From NCBI RefSeq assembly GCF_900107535.1, contig NZ_FNRA01000016.1, positions 1 through 64,000 of the forward strand: 64,000 bases of DNA, given 5' to 3'. The translations under genes were made by a program, and so were the position numbers. This document shows, piece by piece, positions 16,482 through 24,509 of this stretch (its first letter is position 1; each line of letters begins with the position of its first letter). Source of the stretch: Pedobacter hartonius. Its GTDB lineage: Bacteria; Bacteroidota; Bacteroidia; Sphingobacteriales; Sphingobacteriaceae. A model generated the notes under the pieces. That model was not told where the DNA came from. It was given only the letters and a program-made list of their open reading frames with translations, and made no database searches.

Positions 16482-17198
16482 ATGAAGAAATATTTAATTA
16501 GTTACGGTTGTGAAAGGTTTAGCCTGCAACGAGAATTATTTCGGGCGCTGGCAGTTTCCTCTGAATTTTTTGATGAGGTAAACGTATTCACTCCTGAAGA
16601 TTTTGATATCGAGTTTGCCTCAAAAATGAGGAATACGCTAACGCTAACCAAGGGTGGAGGTTTCTGGTTATGGAAGCCTTATTTCATCAAAAAGATGCTG
16701 GATCAAATTGAAGAGGGTGATGTACTGGTCTACTGTGGTGCAAACTGTGTGGTCAACTCCTGGGGCAAACCCCGTTTCGATGGCTACGTAGAACGTCTGC
16801 TTGCTTCTGAAACCGGCTCCCTGGCTTTTGAGCTGCCATACAAAGAAAGTGAATATACAAAAATGGAAGTGTTTGAGCACTTCAATACATCAGACGAGCT
16901 GAGGAACTCGAAACAGCTGATGGCTACCATCCTGATGCTGAAGAAGTGCCCGCATACCACAATGATGGTGGATAAATGGTATGATACCGCTTGTGCACAT
17001 CCTTCTTTATTTACTGATGAACTGCGGATACTGCCTCAGGATAGTGATTTTATTGCCCATCGTTATGACCAAAGCATATTCAGCGTGATCCGTAAGATGT
17101 ATGGCGCTGAAATTATCCCGATGAACGAGTACTTTTTCGACTTCATCAGAGAATGCAATACTTTCCCGTTCTGGGCTACTTCAAGGAGCCAGCCATAA
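16482..17198 (+). CDS. Putative glycosyltransferase, set E (WLWKP), copy 2
   Basis: This 238-aa paralog of the product at 10789 has the same MKKYLISYG start, GGGFWLWKP (58-66), QLMATILMLKK and RYDQSIFSVIRK. The YCDAG motif of copy 1 is replaced by YCGAN (84-88), so the acidic residue expected to bind the metal or sugar nucleotide is lost. This copy may be inactive, use another ligand, or serve as a non-catalytic partner. It has its own promoter region and lies apart from the other glycosyltransferases, behind the two hydrolases. Confidence 0.65.
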   Translation: MKKYLISYGCERFSLQRELFRALAVSSEFFDEVNVFTPEDFDIEFASKMRNTLTLTKGGGFWLWKPYFIKKMLDQIEEGDVLVYCGANCVVNSWGKPRFDGYVERLLASETGSLAFELPYKESEYTKMEVFEHFNTSDELRNSKQLMATILMLKKCPHTTMMVDKWYDTACAHPSLFTDELRILPQDSDFIAHRYDQSIFSVIRKMYGAEIIPMNEYFFDFIRECNTFPFWATSRSQP

Positions 17199-17666
17199 GC
17201 TTTTTCTAATAGAAATAAATACTTATAGTATGCGTTTGGCTTCATCTGTGCTTGTGAGCCCGTGGTAGGTCTGATGAAGGTACGAGGCCAGGCCGAGATA
17301 TCACCCCAAAACTCGGACTTGCCACGTTTCTACCACGTAATAACCTCGGACCCACAGGCCGGAAACAAGCCAGAAGTAGGCCAAAACAAACTGGAAACAA
17401 TAAAGCCTGCGGTTACTATTCTGGCTGCTGCGTCCTAATAATTAACCTGTTGATTAACAGATGAAAAAAAAATTCTAAGAACATATATTACCTGTTTTGT
17501 TTTTCAAAATAACTTTTTATATTTGAGTAACAGGATGATCAGTGTTCAGAATAACATCCCTGAGGTATCGTATAGCATACATCATAAAAAGAAAAAGTTC
17601 TGCTCCCTGAGGACTTGCTAACTAAAATTCAATCAGTTTGGTACGCAGGGAGCAGTTCTTTTTCGA
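17199..17666. other. 468-bp gene-free region with nested inverted repeats
   Basis: No open frame of note is seen. CGTGGTAG (17261-17268) and CTACCACG (17330-17337) enclose a second stem CCGAG (17293-17297)/CTCGG (17312-17316), so about 77 nt could fold as a nested structure. This segment is GC-rich against AT-rich flanks. Near the end, CTGCTCCCTG (17601-17610) and CAGGGAGCAG (17646-17655) form a 10-bp stem over a 35-nt loop. On the minus strand it is followed by a T-rich run (TTTTTCTTTTT), so it probably terminates the biotin operon. Confidence 0.5.
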
Positions 17667-18932
17667 TCAGAAGATTTCCAGTGCATTCTGGATTTCCTGG
17701 TAGATCTTCTTCAAATCTTCATCACTGATACAATAGGGTGGTAAAATGTAGATCACATTTCCTAACGGGCGCATCAGGATTCCTTTATCCATGAAATAAT
17801 CATATAGCAGGTTTCTGAGTTTAGAAAAGTAGGAAGTGCCAGATTCAGTCTGCCATTCTATCGCGATGATCGTCCCGGTTTGGCGCACAGCCGCAACTTT
17901 CTGGTGACCGCAGATTTTCAGCGAAAACTCGGCGTGCCTGTTACAAATCCTGCGGATGTTATCCTGCGCTTCGTGCTGTAACAATAGCTCTATACTAGCC
18001 AAAGCTGCGGTGCAGGCCAGAGGGTTTGCTGTAAAGGAATGACCATGGAATAAAGTCTTCAGTTTATCCTCCGACAAAAATGCGTTGTATATGTCCTCAG
18101 TACAAGTTGTGACCCCTAATGGCATCGTTCCCCCGGTAAGCCCTTTGGAGAAACACATCACATCGGGCTGTGTTTTTAAATGATCAGCAGCAAAATTCTT
18201 CCCTGTGCGGCCAAAACCTGTAAATACCTCATCCTGTATCATCAGAACGCCTTCTTCCAGGCAATGTGCCATCAGCTGATCCAATGCCGGAGCTTCGTAC
18301 ATCAGCATTCCTGCAGATCCCTGAACCAACGGTTCGTAAACGAAACATGCCAGTTCGGCGGCATGAACAGAGATAATTTCTTTCAGAACAGGCAGATTTT
18401 CTTCCGTAGGTGTATCAATAAAAATCACTTCGAACAAAAGATTATCGAATGGAGCCGTCCATGCGCTTCTTCCGCTGACAGACATGGCGCCAAAAGTGTC
18501 CCCGTGATAGCCATTGTTAAAGGCCAGTACTTTTTTTCTGGACTTTCCTTTGTTAAACCAGTACTGTACGCACATCTTCAGGGCAACCTCCACCGCGGTG
18601 GAGCCATTGTCAGTATAAAAAACTTTCTTTTGCCCCTCAGGAAGAATGGCCAGCAGGTTCTCCGCAAGGGCAATCGCCGGTTCATGAGTGAAGCCGGCGA
18701 AGATCACCTGGTCTAATTGCTGCAGTTGGGCAGTTACGCGTTCTACGATATAAGGGTGACTGTGTCCATGCAGCGTAACCCACCATGAAGAGACCGCATC
18801 GATATAGCGGCAGCCTTCTTCGTCATACAGGTATGCGCCTTTCCCACTTAAGACCGGGAGCGGTGGTCTGGCATTAAGTTGCTGTGTATAAGGATGCCAT
18901 ATACTTTCAGCATCTCTTTGAGTTAAGGTCAT
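17667..18932 (-). CDS. bioA: Adenosylmethionine-8-amino-7-oxononanoate aminotransferase
   Basis: This 421-aa class III PLP aminotransferase converts 8-amino-7-oxononanoate to 7,8-diaminopelargonate with S-adenosylmethionine as amino donor. IWHPYTQ at 11-17, SSWWVTLHGHSHP (48-60), DEVFTGFGRTG (234-244) and the PLP lysine in FSKGLTGG (K263) are all present. It is the last gene of the biotin operon. Its ATG overlaps the bioB stop by 4 bp. Length and motifs are complete. Confidence 0.97.
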   Translation of the reverse strand: MTLTQRDAESIWHPYTQQLNARPPLPVLSGKGAYLYDEEGCRYIDAVSSWWVTLHGHSHPYIVERVTAQLQQLDQVIFAGFTHEPAIALAENLLAILPEGQKKVFYTDNGSTAVEVALKMCVQYWFNKGKSRKKVLAFNNGYHGDTFGAMSVSGRSAWTAPFDNLLFEVIFIDTPTEENLPVLKEIISVHAAELACFVYEPLVQGSAGMLMYEAPALDQLMAHCLEEGVLMIQDEVFTGFGRTGKNFAADHLKTQPDVMCFSKGLTGGTMPLGVTTCTEDIYNAFLSEDKLKTLFHGHSFTANPLACTAALASIELLLQHEAQDNIRRICNRHAEFSLKICGHQKVAAVRQTGTIIAIEWQTESGTSYFSKLRNLLYDYFMDKGILMRPLGNVIYILPPYCISDEDLKKIYQEIQNALEIF

Positions 18933-19927
18933 TGAACAGGTATTACTTGAACTGATTTGTCTTTCACCATTGGTTTTAATCCCAGCAGGTCGAACATCTT
19001 TTTGTCGTCATCCAGTCTCGGGTTTGGCGTAACCAGCAGTTCTTCGCTTTCGCTGGTGAAGATAGAATTTGCTCCGGCCATGAAACACCAGGATTGCTCT
19101 TCGGTGCTCATCTCGGCACGGCCTGCACTGAGCCTCACCATGGATTTCGGCATCAGGATCCTTGCGGTAGCGATCATCCTCACCATTTCCCAGGAATCAA
19201 CTTTAGGAAGGTCGGCCAGCGGCGTGCCTTTTACGCGGGCCAGTGCATTAACCGGTACGGATTCAGGATGTTGGGGTAAGTTGGATAAAGTATGGAGCAT
19301 ATTGATCCGGTCGGCATGGGTTTCTCCAAGGCCAATGATTCCGCCGGAACAAACGCTGATTCCCGCTTTGCGGACGTGTTTCAGGGTATCTAACCGGTCG
19401 TCGTATGTACGGGTGGTGATGATCTCTTCGTAATATTCCTTGGAAGAATCCAGGTTGTGGTTGTATGCATATAAACCTGCTTCCTGCAGCCTTTTGGCCT
19501 GGCTTTCTGAGAGCATGCCCAAAGTGCAGCAAACTTCCAGTCCGAGTTCGTTCACGCCTTCAACCATTTCAAGGATGTTTTCGAAATCGCGGTTATCACG
19601 CACTTCGCGCCAGGCGGCTGCCATACAGAAACGGGAAGAGCCTGCATCTTTCGCGCGCTGGGCAATAGCCACAACATCCTGTTTAGACATTAACGATTTT
19701 ACTGTGATGCCTGTATGGTAACGTGCGGCCTGTCCGCAGTAAGAACAATCTTCAGGGCAGCCGCCTGTTTTAACGGAGAGCAGCGTGCAAACCTGTACTT
19801 CGTTTGGTTGATGAAAGTTCCTGTGAACAGTGGCAGCCTGGTAAACGAGTTCAAGCAAAGGCTGATGGTAAATGCTTTCTATTTCCTGGATGCTCCAGTC
19901 ATTTCTTATGGTTGAATAATTGTTCAT
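18929..19927 (-). CDS. bioB: Biotin synthase
   Basis: This 332-aa radical SAM enzyme inserts sulphur into dethiobiotin. The CPEDCSYC motif (C57, C61, C64) binds the 4Fe-4S cluster that cleaves SAM. The RLSAGR region carries the arginine expected at the auxiliary 2Fe-2S cluster. It stands between bioD (10-bp gap) and bioA (4-bp overlap) in one minus-strand operon. It is of full length. Confidence 0.98.
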   Translation of the reverse strand: MNNYSTIRNDWSIQEIESIYHQPLLELVYQAATVHRNFHQPNEVQVCTLLSVKTGGCPEDCSYCGQAARYHTGITVKSLMSKQDVVAIAQRAKDAGSSRFCMAAAWREVRDNRDFENILEMVEGVNELGLEVCCTLGMLSESQAKRLQEAGLYAYNHNLDSSKEYYEEIITTRTYDDRLDTLKHVRKAGISVCSGGIIGLGETHADRINMLHTLSNLPQHPESVPVNALARVKGTPLADLPKVDSWEMVRMIATARILMPKSMVRLSAGRAEMSTEEQSWCFMAGANSIFTSESEELLVTPNPRLDDDKKMFDLLGLKPMVKDKSVQVIPVQ

Positions 19928-19937
19928 ATAACAATGG

Positions 19938-20567
19938 TTAATTTGTTGACAGATTGATGAGTTGTGTCGGTGCGGATGCGATCGCAGCTTTACTGAGGCG
20001 GGTAAATTGAGGCAGGTCGCTCCAGGTTGTAGCTGCTGGTAAATGCTGCAGGATAACTTCTTTAATGTCTTTTAAGAAAGGTCCGTTGAAGACCACATGT
20101 TTTAAAGGAATGTTTAAACTGGCAAGGGCATGCAGGCTGAGCAGGGTGTGGTTGATACAGCCCAGGTAATTGCGGGTAACAAGCACCACCTCCGCGTCAA
20201 GCTGTTTGATCAGGTCGGTCATCAGAAAAGAAGATGAAAGCGGTACGAACAAGCCGCCGACGCCCTCAATCAGTAAATCGTTATCAGTCCTGGGCAGCTT
20301 GAATGCTGATGAAACAATTTCTATACCCTGTGCTTTGGCCGACTTGTGAGGTGAAGCCGCCATTTCCAGTCTGTATTCCTCAGTATGGATAAATGTTTGC
20401 TGGTTTCTGATCAGCCTTTTCACCCGGTGGCTGTCGGTACGGTGCAGGTCGCCCGATTGCACCGGCTTCCAGTAATCGGTTTTCAGCTGCTCACAAAGTA
20501 CCGCCGAAACAATGGTTTTACCCACGCCGGTACCGATGCCGGTGACGAATAAGGGTTTATTTTGCAT
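19938..20567 (-). CDS. bioD: Dethiobiotin synthetase
   Basis: This 209-aa ATP-dependent enzyme closes the ureido ring from 7,8-diaminopelargonate and CO2. The start at 20567 gives MQNKPLFVTGIGTGVGKT with the P-loop at 10-18. The frame extends further upstream inside bioF, but that part is not conserved. EGVGGLFVPL is the second conserved block. It overlaps the end of bioF by 11 bp, so translation is probably coupled. Confidence 0.95.
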   Translation of the reverse strand: MQNKPLFVTGIGTGVGKTIVSAVLCEQLKTDYWKPVQSGDLHRTDSHRVKRLIRNQQTFIHTEEYRLEMAASPHKSAKAQGIEIVSSAFKLPRTDNDLLIEGVGGLFVPLSSSFLMTDLIKQLDAEVVLVTRNYLGCINHTLLSLHALASLNIPLKHVVFNGPFLKDIKEVILQHLPAATTWSDLPQFTRLSKAAIASAPTQLINLSTN

Positions 20568-21762
20568 GAGAGTTTTTACTGAGTTGATGGAAATGATCAC
20601 AAAGTGCCAGGATTTCTTCGTCGCTGTTATGGGTATGGATACAGATGCGCAGCCGTTCCCTGCCTTCAGGTACAGTGGGACTGCGGATCGCTCTGACATC
20701 AAAGCCCCGTTTTTGCAGCTCCGTGCTGAATTGCATCACCGCGCTGTTGCCATCCAGAAATACACACTGGATCGCTGAGGGGTTCATGCTGCTGCGCAAC
20801 TGTTCCTGCGGAGGCATATGGGCCTTCAGGAGCGACAATTTATGCTGCAGCTTTAGTTGTTCCCCTGGATGGGATAAAAGGTGCCTGTACGCAATCTTTA
20901 TCGGTAACAGCTGTGTGAATGGAGCTGCAGTACTGTAGATGAAGGGCCGGGCAAAGTTAATGAGGTAATCTCTCAGCAGTTCAGTGCCTAAGATGATTGC
21001 GCCATGTAGGCCAAGGGCTTTCCCGAAGGTGACTACACGTGCAAATACGGCATGCTGGATGTGCAGTACATCTACCAGTCCGGTGCCATATACACCAAAA
21101 GCATGGGCTTCATCGACGATTAAACGGGCGCCATAGTCACGGCAGAGCCTGGCGATGTGAAGCAGATCGGCAAGGTCGCCATCCATGGAATAAACGCTTT
21201 CCACGGCTACGTAACAGTGGCCGGTACTCAGTTTGATCTTCTTTTCCAGGTCTTCCAGGTCATTATGCCTGAATTTAAACCTTTTTGCAAGGCTCAGTCT
21301 TGCGCCATCGATCACCGAAGCGTGGATCAGCTCGTCATAAATGATCGTATCGTTCTTTTGGGGAACGCTGTAGAACAGGGCCAGGTTAGCCGTATATCCT
21401 GAGTTAAAGATCAGTCCGTTCTCCGCATGGTGGATCGCTGCGATCTCCTTTTCAAGCTGTTCTGCAAATTTAGTATTGCCGCTTAATAGCCTTGAACCAG
21501 TGGCACCCAATAAATGCAGGGGATGTATTTTCAGTTCATTACTGATCTTTTTTTTCAGTGCCGACGATCGTGCGAACCCTAAATAATCATTTGAGCTGAA
21601 ATCATATAAGCCGTTTTCATACTGTAGTTTACGAATCGTTCCTTTAGTTTTTATTAAATTCAATTTCTCTGCGAGAGAGTCTGTGATACACGTTGCTGTG
21701 AAATCATTTTTGACCACCATATCTGATGAAGATTTTGTTTCTTTATTCGTTATCTTAGTCAT
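20557..21762 (-). CDS. bioF: 8-amino-7-oxononanoate synthase
   Basis: This 401-aa alpha-oxoamine synthase condenses a pimeloyl thioester with alanine. FSSNDYLG (55-62), GSRLLSGN (89-96), DEAHAFGVYG (217-226) and the PLP lysine in TFGKALG (K248) are present. It carries an N-terminal extension of about 40 residues beyond the shortest family members. It begins directly after the di-iron protein stop with no gap. It is the first committed ring-assembly step of the operon. Confidence 0.95.
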   Translation of the reverse strand: MTKITNKETKSSSDMVVKNDFTATCITDSLAEKLNLIKTKGTIRKLQYENGLYDFSSNDYLGFARSSALKKKISNELKIHPLHLLGATGSRLLSGNTKFAEQLEKEIAAIHHAENGLIFNSGYTANLALFYSVPQKNDTIIYDELIHASVIDGARLSLAKRFKFRHNDLEDLEKKIKLSTGHCYVAVESVYSMDGDLADLLHIARLCRDYGARLIVDEAHAFGVYGTGLVDVLHIQHAVFARVVTFGKALGLHGAIILGTELLRDYLINFARPFIYSTAAPFTQLLPIKIAYRHLLSHPGEQLKLQHKLSLLKAHMPPQEQLRSSMNPSAIQCVFLDGNSAVMQFSTELQKRGFDVRAIRSPTVPEGRERLRICIHTHNSDEEILALCDHFHQLSKNSHAK

Positions 21763-22389
21763 TTACGCAACCGGGCTTTCTTCCTTTATCGCGGTTGCGA
21801 GGTCATTGATCCAGTTCTGGTAAAGGTTTTTTTCTATCGAAATGATATGATTTGCATGAAACTCCCAGTCTGGCGAGAAGTTTTTCAGCTGTGCAGTCAT
21901 CTCTTCCAGGTGTCCCTGTTCTTCCAGGATGATGGAACGGACGCTTACCTTGCTGCCCGCCTGTGTTAAGATGTCCTGATAAATGGGATAGATAAGGTCT
22001 GCCCGTACTTCAATGGCGTAAGTCACCAGCAGATAGGCCGCGAACTTTAGCTGAGCGCCCTTTAAATGCAGGTGTTCCATCAAGTAGCGGCTGGTAGCCA
22101 TATCCAGTTTGTTCAGGTAGTACTTGCTGCTGTAGGGTGCCAGGAGGTAGTCCGGTTCATATGTCGGGCAGGCGCTTGCGCTCAGTTTGCCGACCTGTTT
22201 TTTGAGGTAAAAAGCATGGCGGTGCTCCTCTGCGGCATGTTTCAGCACCATATAGGTGGAAGTTTCGGGCAATTCGTTTGCTGAGATCTTCCTGGCGCCG
22301 ATATTTTCCTGCAGGGATAACGTATTCAGGAAACGGGCATGCGTTTGATCGTCACTAACGATTTGTTTAAGGAGCTCTTCTAATTCCAT
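21763..22389 (-). CDS. Ferritin-like di-iron protein heading the biotin operon
   Basis: This 208-aa helical protein starts at the ATG at 22389 (an in-frame TTG exists at 22410). It shows the full di-iron ligand pattern of ferritin-like oxygenases: E28, E55-x-x-H58 (EHRH), E127 and E157-x-x-H160 (EQGH). I do not recognise a named family; its closest feel is MiaE-like or other non-haem di-iron hydroxylases. It is cotranscribed with, and abuts, bioF. The operon lacks bioC, bioH, bioW and bioI, so a role in making or releasing the pimeloyl precursor by oxidative chemistry is a reasonable inference. It could also be a redox or repair accessory. Confidence 0.85.
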   Translation of the reverse strand: MELEELLKQIVSDDQTHARFLNTLSLQENIGARKISANELPETSTYMVLKHAAEEHRHAFYLKKQVGKLSASACPTYEPDYLLAPYSSKYYLNKLDMATSRYLMEHLHLKGAQLKFAAYLLVTYAIEVRADLIYPIYQDILTQAGSKVSVRSIILEEQGHLEEMTAQLKNFSPDWEFHANHIISIEKNLYQNWINDLATAIKEESPVA

Positions 22390-22407
22390 GATGTCAATTA
22401 TTTTATT

Positions 22408-22444
22408 CAAAAGTATTATCTTGCCGGATAGTTTAATGGTACCA
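22408..22444. promoter_or_regulatory. Divergent bio/MocR promoter with TGGTACCA palindrome
   Basis: The 66-bp gap between the divergent starts holds the perfect palindrome TGGTACCA (22437-22444). On the minus strand, 21 nt on, lies TACTTTTG (22415-22408), a match to the -7 consensus TAnnTTTG for the biotin operon. No -33 TTG is seen in place, which fits activation by a protein bound at the palindrome. The divergent MocR protein is the obvious candidate. Confidence 0.5.
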
Positions 22445-22455
22445 GTTTGTAGTTT

Positions 22456-23994
22456 ATGAGTAGTCCGGTTAAAATTCCTTTTAAAAGCGTGATCCGCATT
22501 GACAGGTCACTTGATCGCCCCGTGTATTTGCAGGTGGCCCACCAGATGATCAATGCCATTCAGCGCGGAGTCCTGCTCGATGGGGTTCAGCTGCCGGGCA
22601 CGAGAAGTCTTTCAGAAGATCTGGAAGTGCACCGGAAAACGATCATCGCCGCATACGACGAGCTTGATGCGCAGGGCTGGACAGAAATCAGGCCCAATAA
22701 AGGTACTTTTGTACGGAATAAAGCACCCCAGGAGAGTATTCCGCTGAACCTGCTGAATAAAAAGCCGACCGGCAATACGGTTTCCCCGGGTAAAAAACAG
22801 GATCAGTACAATGAGCAGTTCCTGAACAGCTATCCTGCAAAAACGGGGTACGGCTTTAAGCAGAGTATTCTGCTGGACGTGCTGCCTGTAAATGCTTCAG
22901 CAGGACTTGAATTCAATGACGGGCTGCCTGATATCCGGCTGCTGCCGCTCGAGAGGCTGTCTAAGGTTTATGGAGGAATACTCAAAAGCAAGACCAACTA
23001 CAGGCATTTCGGATATTCACACGTGGAAGGGAATGAGCATTACCGGGAAACCCTGGCCTTGTACCTGAACAATACCCGTGGCCTGCATATCAATAAAAAC
23101 AATATTCTTACCACCCGCGGAATCCACATGAGTATCTATATGGCTTCCAGTATGCTGATCGAACCGGGCGACCTGGTGATCGTTGGTGACCTGAGTTATT
23201 ACCTGGCAAATATGTGCTTTCAGCAGTGCGGAGGAAAGATCATCTCGGTGCCTGTAGACCAGGATGGGATCTCAGTAGAAGCTATACGTGAGCTTTGTAA
23301 ACGTAAAAAGATCAGAATGTTATATCTTACGCCGCATCACCATTATCCTACAACAGTGACGCTGAGTGCCGAGCGACGGATAGAGTTGCTTCAACTGGCT
23401 GCCACTTACGGATTTATCATCCTTGAGGACGATTACGACTATGATTTTCATTATAACGGGAACTCTGTTCTGCCGCTGGCAAGTGCGGATACGAGCGGGA
23501 TGGTGGTCTATATTGGCTCCTTTTGTAAGTCGCTCGCCCCGGGCTTCCGTTCAGGTTACCTGATTGCCCCGGAGAACCTGATCGTGGAGATGGCGAAGTT
23601 CCGCAGGCTGGTAGACCGCCAGGGGGATATGCTGATGGAGCAGGCGCTTGCCGAATTGCTGGAAGAAAGGGAGATCCAGCGGCATTTGAAGAAGGCAGTG
23701 AAGATTTACCAGGAGCGCAGGGATACGTTTGCTGCATTATTGCAGGACCAGCTGGGAGCGGAGCTGACCTTTGTTTCCCCTCCGGGAGGATTGTCTGTCT
23801 GGACGCACTGGAACCCTAAGCTCAACCTGATGCGGATCAGCAAGAACTGTATGAAAAGAAACCTGCACCTGCCGCAGGAACTGCTCTACCAAAATGACAG
23901 CTTTACCGCTATGCGGCTGGGCTTTGGAAACCTGACTATAGCAGAGCTGGAAGAGGCGGTGCAGATCCTGACCTTAGCAGTGAAAGAGAGTTAA
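22456..23994 (+). CDS. MocR-type GntR regulator with aminotransferase domain
   Basis: This 512-aa protein has an N-terminal winged helix of the GntR type (about 15-86: PVYLQVAHQM, RSLSEDLEVHRKTI, GWTEIRPNKGTFV) joined to a fold-type I aminotransferase-like domain (about 150-510) with the PLP lysine at SFCKSLAPG (K358). MocR proteins sense PLP or an amino compound as an aldimine. Related regulators include PdxR and GabR. Divergence from the biotin operon suggests it controls that operon. Its effector is unknown. No pdxS/pdxT is nearby, so PdxR itself is less likely. Confidence 0.93.
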   Translation: MSSPVKIPFKSVIRIDRSLDRPVYLQVAHQMINAIQRGVLLDGVQLPGTRSLSEDLEVHRKTIIAAYDELDAQGWTEIRPNKGTFVRNKAPQESIPLNLLNKKPTGNTVSPGKKQDQYNEQFLNSYPAKTGYGFKQSILLDVLPVNASAGLEFNDGLPDIRLLPLERLSKVYGGILKSKTNYRHFGYSHVEGNEHYRETLALYLNNTRGLHINKNNILTTRGIHMSIYMASSMLIEPGDLVIVGDLSYYLANMCFQQCGGKIISVPVDQDGISVEAIRELCKRKKIRMLYLTPHHHYPTTVTLSAERRIELLQLAATYGFIILEDDYDYDFHYNGNSVLPLASADTSGMVVYIGSFCKSLAPGFRSGYLIAPENLIVEMAKFRRLVDRQGDMLMEQALAELLEEREIQRHLKKAVKIYQERRDTFAALLQDQLGAELTFVSPPGGLSVWTHWNPKLNLMRISKNCMKRNLHLPQELLYQNDSFTAMRLGFGNLTIAELEEAVQILTLAVKES

Positions 23995-24509
23995 ATTATG
24001 ATTATAGGGGGATAAAACTGATCATTTAGCTACTTATCATTTGATAGTATTTACTTTTTAAGTTATTGTATTTCAACGTTTAATGTGGTTCATATTTTTC
24101 TGCACTTCACTTATAAGATTTTTCGCTGGAGAGCCACTAATTACATCTCCCTAACCCTTCAGCTATATAGGTACAGGAGGTCATGACGACCCGTATACAC
24201 ACTGTATACTGCTTTATATTGATAACCTCTTTTCAGGGTGCTGGGCAGGTATCGATGGGGTGTTGATTCGGCATTTACCCGAACCAACCCCCCATCAATA
24301 CCGTATCAAAAGCGAACCAAAACCGGCACAATGTAAAGCGCAATACAGGCTGCCCTATACTGATATTAGAAGACAATGAATTTTCGTTTTACTAGCTGGT
24401 GTATACAGCCTTTTAAAATGATATTAGAGGACATACAAAGAAAGAATGGACAGGCAGAGCAGACATAGGCCATCCTGTAAACGAGCCTATGCCATATCCC
24501 GGATTTTTT
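23995..24509. other. 515-bp gene-free region with GC-rich inverted repeat
   Basis: No credible gene is present. GATGGGGTGTTGATTCGG (24254-24271) pairs with CCGAACCAACCCCCCATC (24279-24296) with two mismatches over a 7-nt loop. CATAGGC (24464-24470)/GCCTATG (24485-24491) forms a small stem near the mscS stop. The C/G-rich middle is unlike the AT-rich ends and looks like a decayed repeat or a structured element. Confidence 0.4.

Noticed and set aside
245..17198. The island as a normal capsule or O-antigen locus
   Set aside because: There is no wzx, wzy, wzz, initiating transferase or sugar-nucleotide synthesis gene within it, and the enzymes are all short and soluble.
20568..20702. A longer bioD beginning at 20702
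   Set aside because: The extra residues lie within bioF and lack conservation; the P-loop start at 20567 gives the family length.
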